Assembly: GCA_934691625.1 (NCBI GenBank)
Contig: CAKUTA010000003.1
Span: 62,001 to 126,000 of the forward strand
From: an uncultured Bacteroidales bacterium
Lineage (GTDB): Bacteria; Bacteroidota; Bacteroidia; Bacteroidales; UBA932
Length of the DNA: 64,000 nucleotides
Reading direction: 5' to 3'
Numbering within the stretch: position 1 is the stretch's first letter; every line of letters starts with the position of its first letter. Made by a program: the position numbers and the translations under genes. Below, piece by piece: positions 33,191-41,357 of this stretch. The notes beneath the pieces are model-generated. The model was not told the DNA's origin. It saw nothing but the letters and a program-made list of their open reading frames with translations, and did not search any database.

Positions 33191-34359
33191 CAGTCTATAA
33201 TATCCACGTTCTTCAGGTCCTCGGCAGCTTTTCTGCGGTTCTTGCCGACATAGATTGAAGTCATCGCGATGGAACTGTGATCAGCCTGCTGCTGAACGGA
33301 GGTAAGGGCGATGCCTGAGCTTACCATGTTCGTGATGCCGGTGTCCTTCAGGGAATAGAACTGCAGCTCCATTGGAAACCCGCAAGCCGGGCGAACCACA
33401 TCGTTCCAGAACTTGGCCAGCTTACGTGAACTTACCGGCTTTGCCCCTGGTCTGAAGTCATAGCCTGCATTATGGCTGAAAAGATAATTTTCTGGAACCG
33501 ACAAGTCCAGTTCAGACAAGTATCTGACCATTGAATCCGGGATCGTCCTGTATGAGTCGTTGTCATTTTTCGCTATCTCACTCCGGATGTGTACGAGCTG
33601 CCTCCCTATATTGATGTCGCCACATTTCAGGAGTGCAATTTCTTTTGGCCTTATGAAGCAGCAATAGCACAGCAATACGATTACCAGGTATTGTATATTC
33701 TCCTTCTCAAGAAAGGCGATAAGCCGGTCGAGCTCTTCCTGGGTGAACATTCTCCGCATCTTTGCCGTCAGTCTCTTAGACTTCTTCCTGATATTGTCGA
33801 AAGGATTTCCTGATAGGTATTTCCGCTCCTTCATCCAGTTGAAAAGCGTCCTGTAGAATAGAAGGTAGTTGTTGTAAGTCCTTGGGGATACAGAAGATTC
33901 TATACAGTCCATGAACGATATCGCATCTGCTTCTGAGAACGAACATGCATAATATGATTCTGTGCTATATCCTTTTTCGTCTAGCCATTTCCTGAAAGTC
34001 TTGATGAAAGAACGGTAGCTTCTCATTGAATTCTCCTCGTTTTCCTTTTCCTTCACCTTGATGAATCTGTCCAATGCGCTGGACATCGTTTCATATCCGT
34101 TTGGCGCGGTCGCTTCCACGAAAGGATTCCAGCCCATCTTGAGCTTCAGATCCAGGGAGGCCATCAATTCCCTTGCGATTCTTTTTCTTTCATTTATTGA
34201 GACGATGCGGTTCAGCTTGATTCTTATCCGCTTCATTTTACCAGTTGAAGGCTGTCTGCAGCTGTAGGAGATATACCATATCTTGCCTTGCGTCAGTTTA
34301 GGCGGTATATACTCTATATAAGGAACTGGGGGAGAAAATAACATTTTTTTTCTTTGCAC
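33190..34359 (-). CDS. Phage integrase, tyrosine recombinase
   Basis: Integrates and excises the prophage at tRNA-Ser. N-terminal arm-binding/SAM-like region (about 85-185) and C-terminal catalytic domain: Arg237 in CCFIRPKE, YSLKDTG (335-341) at the place of the canonical HxxR box, His361 in ADHSS, nucleophile Tyr370 in TSIYVG. The YSLKDTG variant is common in Bacteroidota recombinases. 389 aa is normal. The gene reads away from the tRNA, about 108 bp from its 3' end. Confidence 0.93.
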   Translation of the reverse strand: MQRKKMLFSPPVPYIEYIPPKLTQGKIWYISYSCRQPSTGKMKRIRIKLNRIVSINERKRIARELMASLDLKLKMGWNPFVEATAPNGYETMSSALDRFIKVKEKENEENSMRSYRSFIKTFRKWLDEKGYSTESYYACSFSEADAISFMDCIESSVSPRTYNNYLLFYRTLFNWMKERKYLSGNPFDNIRKKSKRLTAKMRRMFTQEELDRLIAFLEKENIQYLVIVLLCYCCFIRPKEIALLKCGDINIGRQLVHIRSEIAKNDNDSYRTIPDSMVRYLSELDLSVPENYLFSHNAGYDFRPGAKPVSSRKLAKFWNDVVRPACGFPMELQFYSLKDTGITNMVSSGIALTSVQQQADHSSIAMTSIYVGKNRRKAAEDLKNVDIID

Positions 34360-34391
34360 AGCTCCGCAAGGGTGTCGTACAATGAAAAAGC

Positions 34392-34411
34392 TTGTCCCGT
34401 CTTTGTCCCGT
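34392..34411. repeat. Paired TTGTCCCGT repeats between integrase and att site
   Basis: TTGTCCCGT at 34392-34400 and 34403-34411, 11 bp apart (one helical turn), within the 107-bp gap between the integrase start and the tRNA. Likely arm-type or accessory binding sites for integrase/excisionase, or an operator for int. Confidence 0.5.
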
Positions 34412-34466
34412 TTGTTTTGGGAAAATCGTGTAAGTCTATGATTTTCTGCGGGTTGCGGGATTTAGG

Positions 34467-34554
34467 CGGAGAGAAGGAGATTCGAACTCCTGATACCCTT
34501 TAGGGGTATACACGCTTTCCAGGCGTGCCTCTTAAGCCACTCGAGCATCTCTCC
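34467..34554 (-). tRNA. tRNA-Ser(GGA), prophage attachment site
   Basis: 88-nt class II tRNA on the minus strand: acceptor GGAGAGA paired with TCTCTCC, D-arm region with GCTCGAGTGG, anticodon loop CTGGAAA (anticodon GGA), long variable arm with ACCCCT/AGGGGT-like pairing, T-arm AGGAG-TTCGAAT-CTCCT. CCA is not encoded. The 3' end faces the integrase, so the prophage attR/attL core lies in the 3' part of this gene, which integration has left intact. Confidence 0.95.
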
Positions 34555-34623
34555 ATAGTCGGTCCTGCCTTCGCGGCGGTTATCCGCTGGACAGGACTGC
34601 AAATATACGAATTATCTGTTAAT

Positions 34624-35976
34624 CTACAATGTCTCCCGCTTCAGTTTCTCAACATATCTGTCAATGCGCCTCAGCTCACGCGGTATGTCGATGCTCTGCG
34701 GGCAACGCGGCTTGCACTGGCCGCAGCCGATGCAATGGTCTGCCTGGCGGACTGTCTCCACAGCCCTGTCGTAGCTGACCAGATAGCGCCTCTTAAGCCT
34801 CTGGAAATGCTCCTGCTCGCAACTCTGGGCGATATCTCCGGAATTCACGGCATCATTGTAATGACGGAAAATCGTCGGAATGTCAATACCGTAAGGACAT
34901 GGCATGCAGTATGTGCATCCTGTGCATGGAACGGTCGGGTAGTTCTCCATGAGGTCCGCAATCTCCTTCAGGAACTCTATCTCCTCATCGTTCAAGGGCT
35001 TGAAGTGGCTGAAAGTCTCCACATTCTCGATAAGCGGCTCCATGGACGACATGCCGCTCAGCACAGTGAGCACATTCGGATATGAACCGCAGAAACGGAA
35101 TGCCCATGAAGCGATGGACATCTGCGGCTCACGCTCCTTCATCTTCGTGGCGATTGCCTCAGGAAGCTTCGCAAGCCTTCCTCCGAGGAGCGGCTCCATG
35201 ATGGTCGCAGGAATGTTCCTTTTCGCAAGCTCATCATAAAGATAATCGGCATTGATATTTATCGGAGCCTTTGCATGCTCCCAGTCCACATAGTTCATCT
35301 CTATCTGCACGAAATCCCAGTGGTACTTGTCATGCAGCGCAATGAACTGGTCGAAAGCCTCCTTGCGCCCGTGGAAAGAGAACCCGAGGTTGCGGATCCT
35401 TCCGGCCTCGCGCTCCTTCAGCATGAAATCAAGCAGCCCGTTGTTCACATACCTGTCCTCGAAACCCTTGAACCCCGATGTGCCGATGGCATGAAGCAGA
35501 TAATAATCGAAATAATCGGTCCGCAGAGCCTCTTGAGAGTCATGGTACATCTTCAGTCCCGCTTCCCTGGACGAATTGTTGAAATTCGACAGTTTGGTCG
35601 CAACATAATATGAATCACGAGGATAGCGGCTCAATGCTATGCCGGCCGCCGCTTCCGACTGCCCCTGAAGATATGCCGGGGACGTATCATAATAATTGAC
35701 CCCGTTCTTGTACGCATAATCCACCATCTCATTGACTGCCTCCTGGTCGATATGGTCCTTCCCGTCATCACCTTTCTTCATCGGCCACCTCATGCAGCCA
35801 TAGCCGAGCAGCGACACCTTCTCGCCGTTCTTCGGGCTGGTTCTCATCTCCATCATGGCGTCCCCATTGTTCTGGCCCCCGTTTCCGGACACCCTAGACG
35901 AGCATCCTGTCAATGCTGCCGTCCCTGCTGCAAGAGCCCCTGCTCCGGCAGACTTAAGAAAATCTCTTCTATCCAT
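34624..35976 (-). CDS. Tat-exported aldo/keto reductase with C-terminal 2x[4Fe-4S] ferredoxin domain
   Basis: Start at MDRRDFLKSAGAGALAAG, a twin-arginine signal ending before a Cys (LTGCSS), so probably a Tat-exported lipoprotein; the longer ORF start is rejected because it runs into the upstream gene. Aldo/keto reductase barrel (about 50-350) with Asp-Tyr catalytic features (YYDTSPAYLQGQSE) and a YLLHAIG segment, then two ferredoxin-type clusters (CTGCTYCMPCPYG and CIGCGQCKPRCPQ). Physiological substrate unknown. Starts 4 bp after the polyferredoxin gene and is probably its redox partner. Confidence 0.85.
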   Translation of the reverse strand: MDRRDFLKSAGAGALAAGTAALTGCSSRVSGNGGQNNGDAMMEMRTSPKNGEKVSLLGYGCMRWPMKKGDDGKDHIDQEAVNEMVDYAYKNGVNYYDTSPAYLQGQSEAAAGIALSRYPRDSYYVATKLSNFNNSSREAGLKMYHDSQEALRTDYFDYYLLHAIGTSGFKGFEDRYVNNGLLDFMLKEREAGRIRNLGFSFHGRKEAFDQFIALHDKYHWDFVQIEMNYVDWEHAKAPININADYLYDELAKRNIPATIMEPLLGGRLAKLPEAIATKMKEREPQMSIASWAFRFCGSYPNVLTVLSGMSSMEPLIENVETFSHFKPLNDEEIEFLKEIADLMENYPTVPCTGCTYCMPCPYGIDIPTIFRHYNDAVNSGDIAQSCEQEHFQRLKRRYLVSYDRAVETVRQADHCIGCGQCKPRCPQSIDIPRELRRIDRYVEKLKRETL

Positions 35977-35980
35977 ATCG

Positions 35981-37519
35981 CTAGTCCTTCCTGTGGACAC
36001 TGAGTCCGTTAACATGAATTGCACTGAATGGTCTTGACGGGCAGAGGAATTCACAAGCCCCGCAGCCGATGCACCTGCTCTCGTCCACTGCCGGAATCCG
36101 CAGCGAATCCTTGTCTGAAGGATCCTTCCTGACCATCATTATAGCCCCTGAAGGACAATGCCTTGCGCAGTTGCCGCACGATACCCCGTCCCTGTTCACG
36201 ACGCATAGGTCGAGATCCACTTTCGCCGTCCCTATATGCATTGTCGTCTTTTCCTCGATGCTGTATGCCTTGATCGGGCCTGACGGACAGACTTGAGAGC
36301 ATTTGTTGCACTCCACGCGGCACCATCCGCGCTCGTATGACATCTCAGGCTGCATCAGATGCTCCAGCGACGTCGAAGGACGCAGAACACCATTCGGACA
36401 CTGTGAGACACATAGCTGGCAGGCGGTGCAATGCTGATAGAACTCCTTGACACTTAACGCTCCGAACGGCACCAGAGGAACTGTCCTCTCAGGGATCTTC
36501 TTTCCGATGACAGCTGCAAGCCCTCCGTCCACCTTCTTCTCCTGAGCACCCAGTGTCAATGCACCCAGTGTCAATGCTGTTGTTCCGATGAATGCCCGTC
36601 TGCCGTTGTCACCGCTTCCTGGGGCCACTCCCTTCTTGGCCTCAGCAGAACTTTTAGCCTTGCCTGCAGCACCGGAATCCTTGCCTGATGCTTTCCAGAA
36701 TGGCTTGTACTTCATAGCCCCGAACTTGCAGGTGTCAATGCAGTCGAAGCAGTCTACGCATCTGCTGTAATCCACCTTGTGCTCCTTCAGGTCAATGCAG
36801 GCTGCCTTGCAATTTCTCTCGCAGAGGTGACATGTCTTGCATCTTGACTTGTCTATCACCGGACGGAAGATGGCGAAACGCGAGAAGAAGCTCAGCAGCG
36901 TCCCTACCGGGCAGATGGTGTTGCAGTATGTCCTTCCGTTGCGGGCGGCAAGGATATATACGGCAATGAATGTCACACATGCAATGATGAATGTCGGCAG
37001 GCTTCTTATCCATACTTCCTTGTGTTCGAATGCATAGCCGCCGGCCTTCTCCGCAATCCAGGCGCAGAGATTGTTCCCCCACATCCATATTGGAGCGAAC
37101 AGGTTCTGGGCGATACGCCCGTAGGAGCTGTAAGGAGCCAGCAAGGCTACGAGGGCGTTGGCTCCCAGAATCATTGCGGCAATGAAGATGACGAAAACGC
37201 CATATCTGAGCCATTTCTTTTCGGGAGACCAGCTGAACTGTTTCTTATGGCGTTTCCTCCAGCCTTTGTTTGTCGCCATGACGACGTCCTGGAAAATGCC
37301 CATAGGGCAGATGATAGAGCAATATACCCTTCCGAAAATCAGCGTCAGCAGAAGCAGCACTATGACAATGATTTCGTTAAGAGCCAATGCCGCCGGAAGA
37401 AACTGGATTTTTGCGAGCCAGCCGAACCATCTGGTCATCAGGCCGGAAAAGTCCAGGAACAGGAACGTGCACAGGATGAACACTATTCCCGCAAGAATGA
37501 TACGGATTCTTTTTAGCAT
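35981..37519 (-). CDS. NapH/CcoG-like membrane polyferredoxin
   Basis: An electron-transfer membrane protein. Hydrophobic segments at about 5-23, 42-62, 110-128 and 175-195. CxxxCP motifs at membrane faces (YCSIICPMG, YCNTICPVG) are as in NapH/NosR/CcoG proteins. Several [4Fe-4S] motifs follow: CKTCHLCERNC, CVDCFDCIDTC, CTACQLCVSQC, CNKCSQVC, CGNCARHC, CIGCGACEFLC. An internal NGRRAFIGTTALTLG (about 307-321) looks like a twin-arginine signal in mid-protein, which suggests fusion of a NapH-like membrane protein with an exported NapG-like ferredoxin. Operon with the Tat reductase. Confidence 0.82.
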   Translation of the reverse strand: MLKRIRIILAGIVFILCTFLFLDFSGLMTRWFGWLAKIQFLPAALALNEIIVIVLLLLTLIFGRVYCSIICPMGIFQDVVMATNKGWRKRHKKQFSWSPEKKWLRYGVFVIFIAAMILGANALVALLAPYSSYGRIAQNLFAPIWMWGNNLCAWIAEKAGGYAFEHKEVWIRSLPTFIIACVTFIAVYILAARNGRTYCNTICPVGTLLSFFSRFAIFRPVIDKSRCKTCHLCERNCKAACIDLKEHKVDYSRCVDCFDCIDTCKFGAMKYKPFWKASGKDSGAAGKAKSSAEAKKGVAPGSGDNGRRAFIGTTALTLGALTLGAQEKKVDGGLAAVIGKKIPERTVPLVPFGALSVKEFYQHCTACQLCVSQCPNGVLRPSTSLEHLMQPEMSYERGWCRVECNKCSQVCPSGPIKAYSIEEKTTMHIGTAKVDLDLCVVNRDGVSCGNCARHCPSGAIMMVRKDPSDKDSLRIPAVDESRCIGCGACEFLCPSRPFSAIHVNGLSVHRKD

Positions 37520-37569
37520 AAGCCTTTGATTGTTGTAAGTTATTTGAGTAACAGTCTTGGAGACAATTT

Positions 37570-38265
37570 TTAATTCAATATGACAAGCACCGGTGCAGGA
37601 TGGCTGAACTCAAGCCTGACCTTGTCACTGTCCGCCACATTCAGTGTGGCTTTCCACCAGTTATCAAAAATCACACCTGATGTCTGCCATTTCAGCCCTT
37701 GTGACGTGATCTTGAGAGTGCTGTCAGGTGAGAAGATGGATACCTCCCTCCCTTCTCCAGGGAAGAATGAGCCGCTGCCGGTCATGGCAAATGCTGTAGT
37801 CCAGTCGGATACCATATCTACAGCTAGCTCCTCAGGTATCTTCAGCCCTGCCAGCAGCTCAGGGGCTTTCAGCCCGCTGATTTCTTTCGCGTATTCCATG
37901 AGGTATGAGAGGTTGCCTATCGTATGGTCTTCACGCATGCCTCCGGCACCAAGTATATGGATGGTGTCCACATCATGGTACTTTTCCAGGACATGGCGGA
38001 ATGCCTTGTTCAAATCATTGTATTCCTGCTCCTCCACATGTACCAGGATGTCTGCAAATCTTTTCTGCAGCGATGCCGGCAGCGAGTCCATGTCACCGAT
38101 GATGGCATCTGGCAGCCGCTCATGTCCATGGATCTTTGCACCTCGCCGCATATATGTAGCTGCGGCACCGTCGCAGCAGAATATATAGTCCGCTGATTTT
38201 ATGAGATATAGCGGATATCCCCGTTTCGGAAATTCCCCGTTGCATATTATTGCTGCCGTTGCCAT
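37570..38265 (-). CDS. thiN: Thiamine pyrophosphokinase
   Basis: Converts thiamine to thiamine diphosphate with ATP. Motifs: ICNGEFP, FCCDGAA, IIGDMDS, EEQEYNDLNKAF and LGAGGMREDHTIGN, all characteristic of the family. 231 aa. The start overlaps the stop of the O-methyltransferase gene (TAATG), so the two are co-translated. Confidence 0.93.
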   Translation of the reverse strand: MATAAIICNGEFPKRGYPLYLIKSADYIFCCDGAAATYMRRGAKIHGHERLPDAIIGDMDSLPASLQKRFADILVHVEEQEYNDLNKAFRHVLEKYHDVDTIHILGAGGMREDHTIGNLSYLMEYAKEISGLKAPELLAGLKIPEELAVDMVSDWTTAFAMTGSGSFFPGEGREVSIFSPDSTLKITSQGLKWQTSGVIFDNWWKATLNVADSDKVRLEFSHPAPVLVILN

Positions 38266-38903
38266 TATTTCTTCTGTATTATGCTGAGACCATGCCTTAT
38301 AGGGAGAATGACCGTCTCCACTTCAGGGTCTGAAGCCGCCAGGTCATTGAAGCTCACGATCCCCGCCGTCTGCTTGTCCTCCGGTACATGTTCGGCATAT
38401 ACTTTCCCGTCCCACAGGACATCGTCGGCGAGGATGAATCCTCCGGAACGGGTCAATGCCAATGCATGTCTGTAATAGTCAGGGTATTCTCTCTTGTTCG
38501 CGTCAATGAAGGTGATGTCGTAGAGCTTCTTTCCTTCCTGTCCGCGCATGAACTCCAGGGCATCGCCGATATGGAGCGAGACCTTGTCCTCTACGCCAGC
38601 CCTTTCAAATCCCTCCAGGATGAGGTCCTCCAGCTCGTCGTTTATCTCCAGTGTGTCAATGTGCCCGTCTTCTGGCATGCCGAGAGCCATGCAGATTGCC
38701 GAATATCCGGTGAATGTCCCGATTTCCAGGACATTGCGAGGGGCGAGCATGCGCATCAGCATATACAGGAAAGCCCCCTGGGTGCGCCCGGAAAGCATCC
38801 TTGGGTAGTTTGTCCTGATATTTGTCTGGCGCTCAAGCCAGTCCAGGGCATCGTTGCTGAACGAGCAATGCGTGTCAATGTATTTCTCCAGCGGAGTGGT
38901 CAT
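38265..38903 (-). CDS. SAM-dependent O-methyltransferase (YrrM/caffeoyl-CoA type)
   Basis: Class I methyltransferase: VLEIGTFTGYSAICMA (SAM-binding motif I, about 56-71), IDTLEIND (motif II), YDITFIDANKREYPDYY (metal-binding Asp, about 132-148), FILADDVLWDGKV. 212 aa, normal for bacterial members. Substrate unknown. Its 5' leader (AGTAGTGAG immediately before ATG) is shared with the regulator gene at 45332. Confidence 0.88.
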   Translation of the reverse strand: MTTPLEKYIDTHCSFSNDALDWLERQTNIRTNYPRMLSGRTQGAFLYMLMRMLAPRNVLEIGTFTGYSAICMALGMPEDGHIDTLEINDELEDLILEGFERAGVEDKVSLHIGDALEFMRGQEGKKLYDITFIDANKREYPDYYRHALALTRSGGFILADDVLWDGKVYAEHVPEDKQTAGIVSFNDLAASDPEVETVILPIRHGLSIIQKK

Positions 38904-39136
38904 CTCACTACTAATTTATGTCTGATTATGTGTGGAAAGGTATTCCCTTTATGGCGTCTGTCGGCAGCCTGTGTCCCATGCTCCCGTGTTACCCTCTCCT
39001 CGGGAGATGGGCTATTTTTCTAAATTTCCGTAACTAGCTAAGTTACAAATATTTAATGTTTTTCAAAATAGCGTATGAGCCGATTTTGGAAAACGTTAAG
39101 ATATTGATACTTAAGCGATTAATAAAAACATGCACT

Positions 39137-40369
39137 TTATAGCATTACGAGAGTGCTGGTACGGCCTGGGGCGAAAATGCGGCACGCCATGTCACGTATC
39201 TCCGCGGCCGTGATAGCCTCTATCTGCTGCCTGGTCTCCTCGGATGACGGCACCATGCCATAGGAGAGAAGGCTCTTCCCCATGCTGAGACACTGCGCCT
39301 CGCCATTATCGGAACTTATGGCAAGCTGGCCGAGCAGCTGCTTCTTGGCTGCATGCAGCTTCCTCTCCGACAGCTCCGTCTCCTGCAGCTTTGCCACTTC
39401 ACGGCTTATTGCTCCTAGGCATTTCTCCAGGTTCTCCCTCTCGCAGCCGAGAGATATTGCCAGTATTCCAGTGTCCGAATATTGGGTATAGGAACTCTCC
39501 ACGCCATAGACCCAGCCATGCTTCTCCCTCAGCACGCTGTTCAGTATGGAATTCATCGCCGGGCCTCCCAATATGTTGCTCATCAGCACTGTGGCATTAC
39601 GCGCCCTCATCTCGTACAATGACGGGGCGAAGCCACCTACAACAGCATTCGCCTCGTGATTCTTCCTGTTAAGCACATCATTGAACACATTGTCCATCAC
39701 CACAGAGGCGGGCCTGGAGGTCGCGTCCGTTACAGGTGCATTGTCCTCGAAAAACTTGCTGAACATCTTCAGCGCCGCAGCCTCCATCCTTTTCTCGTCA
39801 ATGTCGGCCACGACAGTGAAAGCCATTGAGCCTGGAACGAACTTCTCCTTGACGAAACGCCTGAGTTCGTCCGCCGTGGTAGCCTTCACAGACCTGACAG
39901 TCCCGAGTATCGGCATTGACAGCGGATGCCCATGGAACAGATTCTCCTCGAACCTGTCATAGACATCGTCAGCCGGACTGTCCTTGTATGACTTTATCTC
40001 ATCGATCACGACACCGCGCTCTGTATCCACTTCATTGTCCGGGAATGTTGCTGATGTGACGATTTCCATGAGCAGGGAAACGGCCTTTGGCAGGTCTTCC
40101 TTCAGCACTGTCGCATGAAGCACGATTTCCTCCTTGGTCGTGTACGCATTGAGCTCACCACCGAGCCTGTCGAGATAACCATTTATGACAGAGGAACTTT
40201 TGCTCTCCGTTCCCTTGAACAGCGTATGCTCTGTGAAATGTGCTATCCCGCTGTGGAACCCGGCCTCTGACCTGGTGCCGCAGTTGATGCCCAGCGAACA
40301 GTATGCTACCGCCGAGCCGCTTCTCTTTACCGCATACCTGATACCGCACTCCGCTTTTCCTGTAATCAT
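39137..40369 (-). CDS. M16 family zinc peptidase
   Basis: An insulinase-type processing peptidase. Inverted zinc motif HFTEH in GIAHFTEHTLFKG and the distal Glu in EVDTERGVVIDEI; second half with the VYGVESSYTQY-type substrate-binding region. About 410 aa, i.e. one active plus one inactive repeat as in PqqF/YmxG types. The ATG at 40369 is preferred over an upstream TTG (40396) that overlaps the preceding gene. A 233-bp AT-rich gap beyond its end (to 38904) holds no gene. Confidence 0.9.
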   Translation of the reverse strand: MITGKAECGIRYAVKRSGSAVAYCSLGINCGTRSEAGFHSGIAHFTEHTLFKGTESKSSSVINGYLDRLGGELNAYTTKEEIVLHATVLKEDLPKAVSLLMEIVTSATFPDNEVDTERGVVIDEIKSYKDSPADDVYDRFEENLFHGHPLSMPILGTVRSVKATTADELRRFVKEKFVPGSMAFTVVADIDEKRMEAAALKMFSKFFEDNAPVTDATSRPASVVMDNVFNDVLNRKNHEANAVVGGFAPSLYEMRARNATVLMSNILGGPAMNSILNSVLREKHGWVYGVESSYTQYSDTGILAISLGCERENLEKCLGAISREVAKLQETELSERKLHAAKKQLLGQLAISSDNGEAQCLSMGKSLLSYGMVPSSEETRQQIEAITAAEIRDMACRIFAPGRTSTLVML

Positions 40370-40379
40370 AGTGCGCTGA

Positions 40380-41216
40380 TTATCTTGTTTTTGCAATCTT
40401 CTTAAGGTCGCCCTTCAGGAAGCCGGAGTTCTCTTCCCCTGTGACCGTATGCTTCTTGTAGTAGAAAAGCTCGTGAGTTCTCGCATCAATGAGAATCTTC
40501 CAGCAGACTGCGCCCTTATGTGGCTCGTCTGGAGTGACAATGTAACTTATCAATGTCTTGCTGTCGCCTGCCAGGAAAAGGCTGTCCGCCTCGTCATCGC
40601 TTTCTATGTCAATGCCTTTCCTTTTCATCTTTGCACGGAATGCTGAGTCCACCTGCGGCGCGATATCGTCTTCCGCTATCACGGCCTTGCGCCCTGAAGA
40701 TTTTCCGAGAGGCGTCACGTATGAACTGATGCCGGAGAAATTGCCATGAAGTGACTTCGCCACATAGCCCTGCATGATATCCACAAGACCCGGAAGCATT
40801 GCCGCCTCACGTCCTGACGGGAAGTCTGCGGCGCAGACAGGCATGCTTACCACTTCGACCATGTCATTGACAGTCTTTGCGGAGGTCTTGCCCTTCACGA
40901 TAGTCAGCATTGTTATGCCCGGGGCGCTCTCCTTCTTGTACTTAACCTTCACCGGCAGCAGGAAGTAATATTCCTCGTTGTTTTTCAGCGCATTGAACTC
41001 ATCCATGGAGCAGAACTCGAACGGCGACAGGCTCCATGTGTTGTTCAAAGCCTCGCGCAATACATGGTCGATGAAATGATTCCCTGAAAGGACCACCTTC
41101 ATTGTCCTGGTCGTGAAATCGCTGAGCTTCTCCTTCCTGGTCGTGATCTGTGCCTGCGCGAAGACATTGACACTCATCATCAATGCCGTAATGAATATAG
41201 CGAACTTTTTCATCAT
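40380..41216 (-). CDS. Secreted protein of unknown function (278 aa)
   Basis: Signal peptide (MMKKFAIFITALMMSVNVFAQA, cleavage near VFA-QA). The mature part is alpha/beta with LVDIMQGYVAKSLHGNF and a C-terminal strand pair with ILIDARTHELFYYKKH. Not recognised. It reads into the M16 peptidase gene (10-bp gap), so they form an operon from a promoter divergent to dnaX. Probably periplasmic. Confidence 0.75.
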   Translation of the reverse strand: MMKKFAIFITALMMSVNVFAQAQITTRKEKLSDFTTRTMKVVLSGNHFIDHVLREALNNTWSLSPFEFCSMDEFNALKNNEEYYFLLPVKVKYKKESAPGITMLTIVKGKTSAKTVNDMVEVVSMPVCAADFPSGREAAMLPGLVDIMQGYVAKSLHGNFSGISSYVTPLGKSSGRKAVIAEDDIAPQVDSAFRAKMKRKGIDIESDDEADSLFLAGDSKTLISYIVTPDEPHKGAVCWKILIDARTHELFYYKKHTVTGEENSGFLKGDLKKIAKTR

Positions 41217-41284
41217 CAATATGTTTTATATGACATCCGCGTCATGCTCCTGCTAAATGCGGCGGATAGTCATTGCGTGAAAAG

Positions 41285-41313
41285 CAAAGTTACAAAATTT
41301 ATGTATATCTTTG
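41285..41313. promoter_or_regulatory. Divergent -7 elements between secreted-protein operon and dnaX
   Basis: TATCTTTG on plus (41306-41313) for dnaX and TAACTTTG on minus (41285-41292) for the secreted protein/M16 operon, 13 bp apart. Clear upstream TTTG boxes are not seen for either. The plus element lies downstream of the longest ORF start and supports a later start for dnaX. Confidence 0.5.
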
Positions 41314-41357
41314 TAGAGATTGTCCTGATTTGCACGCTGCTGCATGCGCAGGACAGA

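Larger units (their letters stand above)
1..34490. mobile_element. Siphovirus-like prophage in tRNA-Ser (left end outside window)
   Basis: A near-continuous plus-strand set of phage genes (helicase/primase, S49 protease, capsid, terminase, portal, tape measure, fibre, lysis) ends with a minus-strand tyrosine recombinase next to the 3' end of a tRNA-Ser gene. That is the usual layout of a tRNA-integrated prophage. The right attachment site should lie in the 3' part of the tRNA (about 34467-34490). The left end is not in the window, so the other att copy cannot be checked. No sheath gene is seen, and the tape measure is long, so a siphovirus morphology is inferred. No CI-like repressor gene is visible; it is probably further left. 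Host genes begin beyond the tRNA. Confidence 0.93.

Noticed and set aside
41244..41357. N-terminal extension of dnaX with a hydrophobic stretch resembling a signal peptide
   Set aside because: Lies across the -7 element TATCTTTG (41306-41313), and DnaX is cytoplasmic; the family starts at the IVSARKYRP segment.
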